Of a DNA stretch of 64,000 nucleotides, positions 63,217 through 64,000 are shown piece after piece. Numbering within the stretch: the first letter of the stretch is position 1; the number at the start of each line of letters is the position of its first letter. Source of the DNA: Treponema sp. GTDB lineage: Bacteria; Spirochaetota; Spirochaetia; Treponematales; Treponemataceae. Both the position numbers and the translations under genes were made by a program. The notes under the pieces are model-generated. The model was not told the origin of the DNA. It was given only the letters and a program-made list of their open reading frames with translations, and made no database searches. The stretch is taken from positions 1 through 64,000 of the forward strand of contig JAKSTG010000014.1 of assembly GCA_024402695.1 (NCBI GenBank). The letters are read 5' to 3'.

Positions 63217-63245
63217 ATTTTATAGAAAAATCATCATATTCGCAA
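63217..63245 (-). promoter_or_regulatory. Leaderless-type promoter of the HD-GYP gene
   Basis: Minus-strand TTGCGA (63240-63245), 17-nt spacer, TAAAAT (63217-63222), 6 nt, then ATG at 63210. Confidence 0.6.
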
Positions 63246-63254
63246 ACAAAATTT

Positions 63255-63304
63255 AAAAAAAAAGCGTCCTGCCACAGTGATTTGTCACTCCAGCAGAACG
63301 CTTT
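63255..63304 (-). terminator. Terminator of ilvD
   Basis: AGCGTCCTGC/GCAGAACGCT with one mismatch and an inner AGTGA/TCACT stem, followed by T9 on the minus strand, 20 nt after the ilvD stop. Confidence 0.82.
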
Positions 63305-63323
63305 CCTAAACGGTATTTATTAC

Positions 63324-64000
63324 CTATTCAAGAATAGCTCCCTTGTCAGCAGAGCTGACAAGTTTAGCATATCTTGCAAGGTAACCAGTCTTTACTTTTG
63401 GTTCTGGGCATACCCATTTTGCTTTGCGTTCTGCAAGAACTTCGTCGCTTACATCCAGGTGGATCTTGTAATTGTTGATATCCAGAGTAATCATATCTCC
63501 TTCTTCAACCAGAGCGATTGGCCCACCAACTGCAGCTTCTGGTGAACAGTGTCCAAGAGAAGCACCGCGAGTAGCACCAGAGAAGCGGCCGTCTGTAATG
63601 AGGGCAACTTCTTTATCAAGTCCCTGTCCTGCAAGGGCTGCTGTAACTGCCAGCATTTCGCGCATACCAGGACCACCCTTTGGACCTTCGTAACGGATAA
63701 CTACAACGTCCCCTGCTTTAATCTGTGCTTTCTGAACAGCATCCATAGCTTCAGATTCGTCGTTGAATACACGGGCTGGACCTGTGTGGAGCATAAGTTC
63801 TTTTGCACAGGCTGAGCGTTTTACAACTGTACCGTTTGGTGCCAGGTTTCCGAAAAGAATTGCAATACCACCGTTGTCGCTGAATGGATTTTCGATTGGA
63901 CGAAGGATTTCAGGATTGCGGTTCTTAACACCTGCAATGTTTTCTGCAATTGTTTTACCTGTTGCAGTGATGAGTGAAGTGTTGATGAGATTTTTCTTTG
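63324..64000 (-). CDS. ilvD: Dihydroxyacid dehydratase, C-terminal part (runs off right edge)
   Basis: The frame is open from the window edge and encodes the last 225 or so residues of Ilv[44 protein letters not shown] and [14 protein letters not shown] are all diagnostic. The N-terminal half with the Fe-S cysteines lies outside the window. IlvD makes 2-oxoisovalerate, a precursor of valine and the substrate of LeuA, so it works in the same pathway as ilvB (56032) and leuA (11442). A terminator follows its stop. Confidence 0.95.
   Translation of the reverse strand, partial: KKNLINTSLITATGKTIAENIAGVKNRNPEILRPIENPFSDNGGIAILFGNLAPNGTVVKRSACAKELMLHTGPARVFNDESEAMDAVQKAQIKAGDVVVIRYEGPKGGPGMREMLAVTAALAGQGLDKEVALITDGRFSGATRGASLGHCSPEAAVGGPIALVEEGDMITLDINNYKIHLDVSDEVLAERKAKWVCPEPKVKTGYLARYAKLVSSADKGAILE

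Noticed and set aside
1..64000. CRISPR array, prophage or conjugative element
   Set aside because: No regular direct repeats with spacers and no phage or mobility genes; only the possible IS end at the left edge.

Overview
The window looks like the chromosome of a gut or rumen Treponema-type spirochaete. Support for this comes from the many lipoprotein signals, the Cache-type chemoreceptor, four genes with c-di-GMP signalling domains, galactan and arabinan use, moderate to low GC with A/T-rich intergenic DNA, and glutamate dehydrogenase next to branched-chain amino acid genes. The genus is an inference from gene content and style, not from a marker gene. No phage, CRISPR or plasmid gene is visible. 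The only mobile DNA is what looks like the terminal inverted repeat of an IS3/IS150-type element at the extreme left edge.

Layout. 1-7.3 kb: IS end, a two-domain lipoprotein and three GGDEF/EAL signalling proteins, two of them with broken GGDEF motifs. 7.3-14.2 kb: gdhA with a roughly 250-nt structured leader, a large DUF4954-like protein, then leuA preceded by a leucine attenuator with a 19-residue leader peptide holding five consecutive Leu codons, and a Gfo/Idh/MocA oxidoreductase. 14.2-25.5 kb, all minus strand: a cobalamin and methionine block. A cobalamin riboswitch controls a lipoprotein and a TonB-dependent receptor. Next to it lie metF, a MetH reactivation-domain protein and metH, with btuFCD and pyrI-pyrC upstream. 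25.5-35.4 kb: a membrane-anchored LuxR-type regulator divergent from an nfeD/SPFH/TPR-lipoprotein operon, two CNNM/CorC proteins, an amino-acid ABC transporter whose binding protein is circularly permuted, and a DUF362 ferredoxin protein. 35.5-37.7 kb: a chemoreceptor.

37.7-54.9 kb is a galactan/arabinogalactan utilisation locus: GH51 arabinofuranosidase, LacI regulator, two GH53 endo-galactanases, outer-membrane barrel candidate, several surface lipoproteins, GH35 beta-galactosidase and a MalEFG-type importer without its own ATPase. The likely route is surface cleavage by the GH53 enzymes, outer-membrane passage, ABC import of galacto-oligosaccharides, then cytoplasmic GH35 and GH51. Two promoters share an ACACGTGT palindrome that is the best candidate LacI operator.

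54.9-56 kb holds three tRNA genes, a truncated duplicate of the tRNA-Arg 3' end fused to a foldback element, and the gene for a small SRP RNA. 56-64 kb: ilvB, a PaaK-type CoA ligase, an alanine/glycine:cation symporter, a ferredoxin-type aldo/keto reductase, an HD-GYP phosphodiesterase and the C-terminal part of ilvD, which runs off the right edge.

A window-wide pattern: while most genes have a strong AGGAGG-type ribosome binding site, several have none and instead carry a TATAAT-like -10 hexamer exactly 6 nt before ATG (9089, 25467, 26391, 60971, 63210; 3425 is close). These look like leaderless mRNAs. The strongest leads are the leucine attenuator, the permuted binding protein and this leaderless class.
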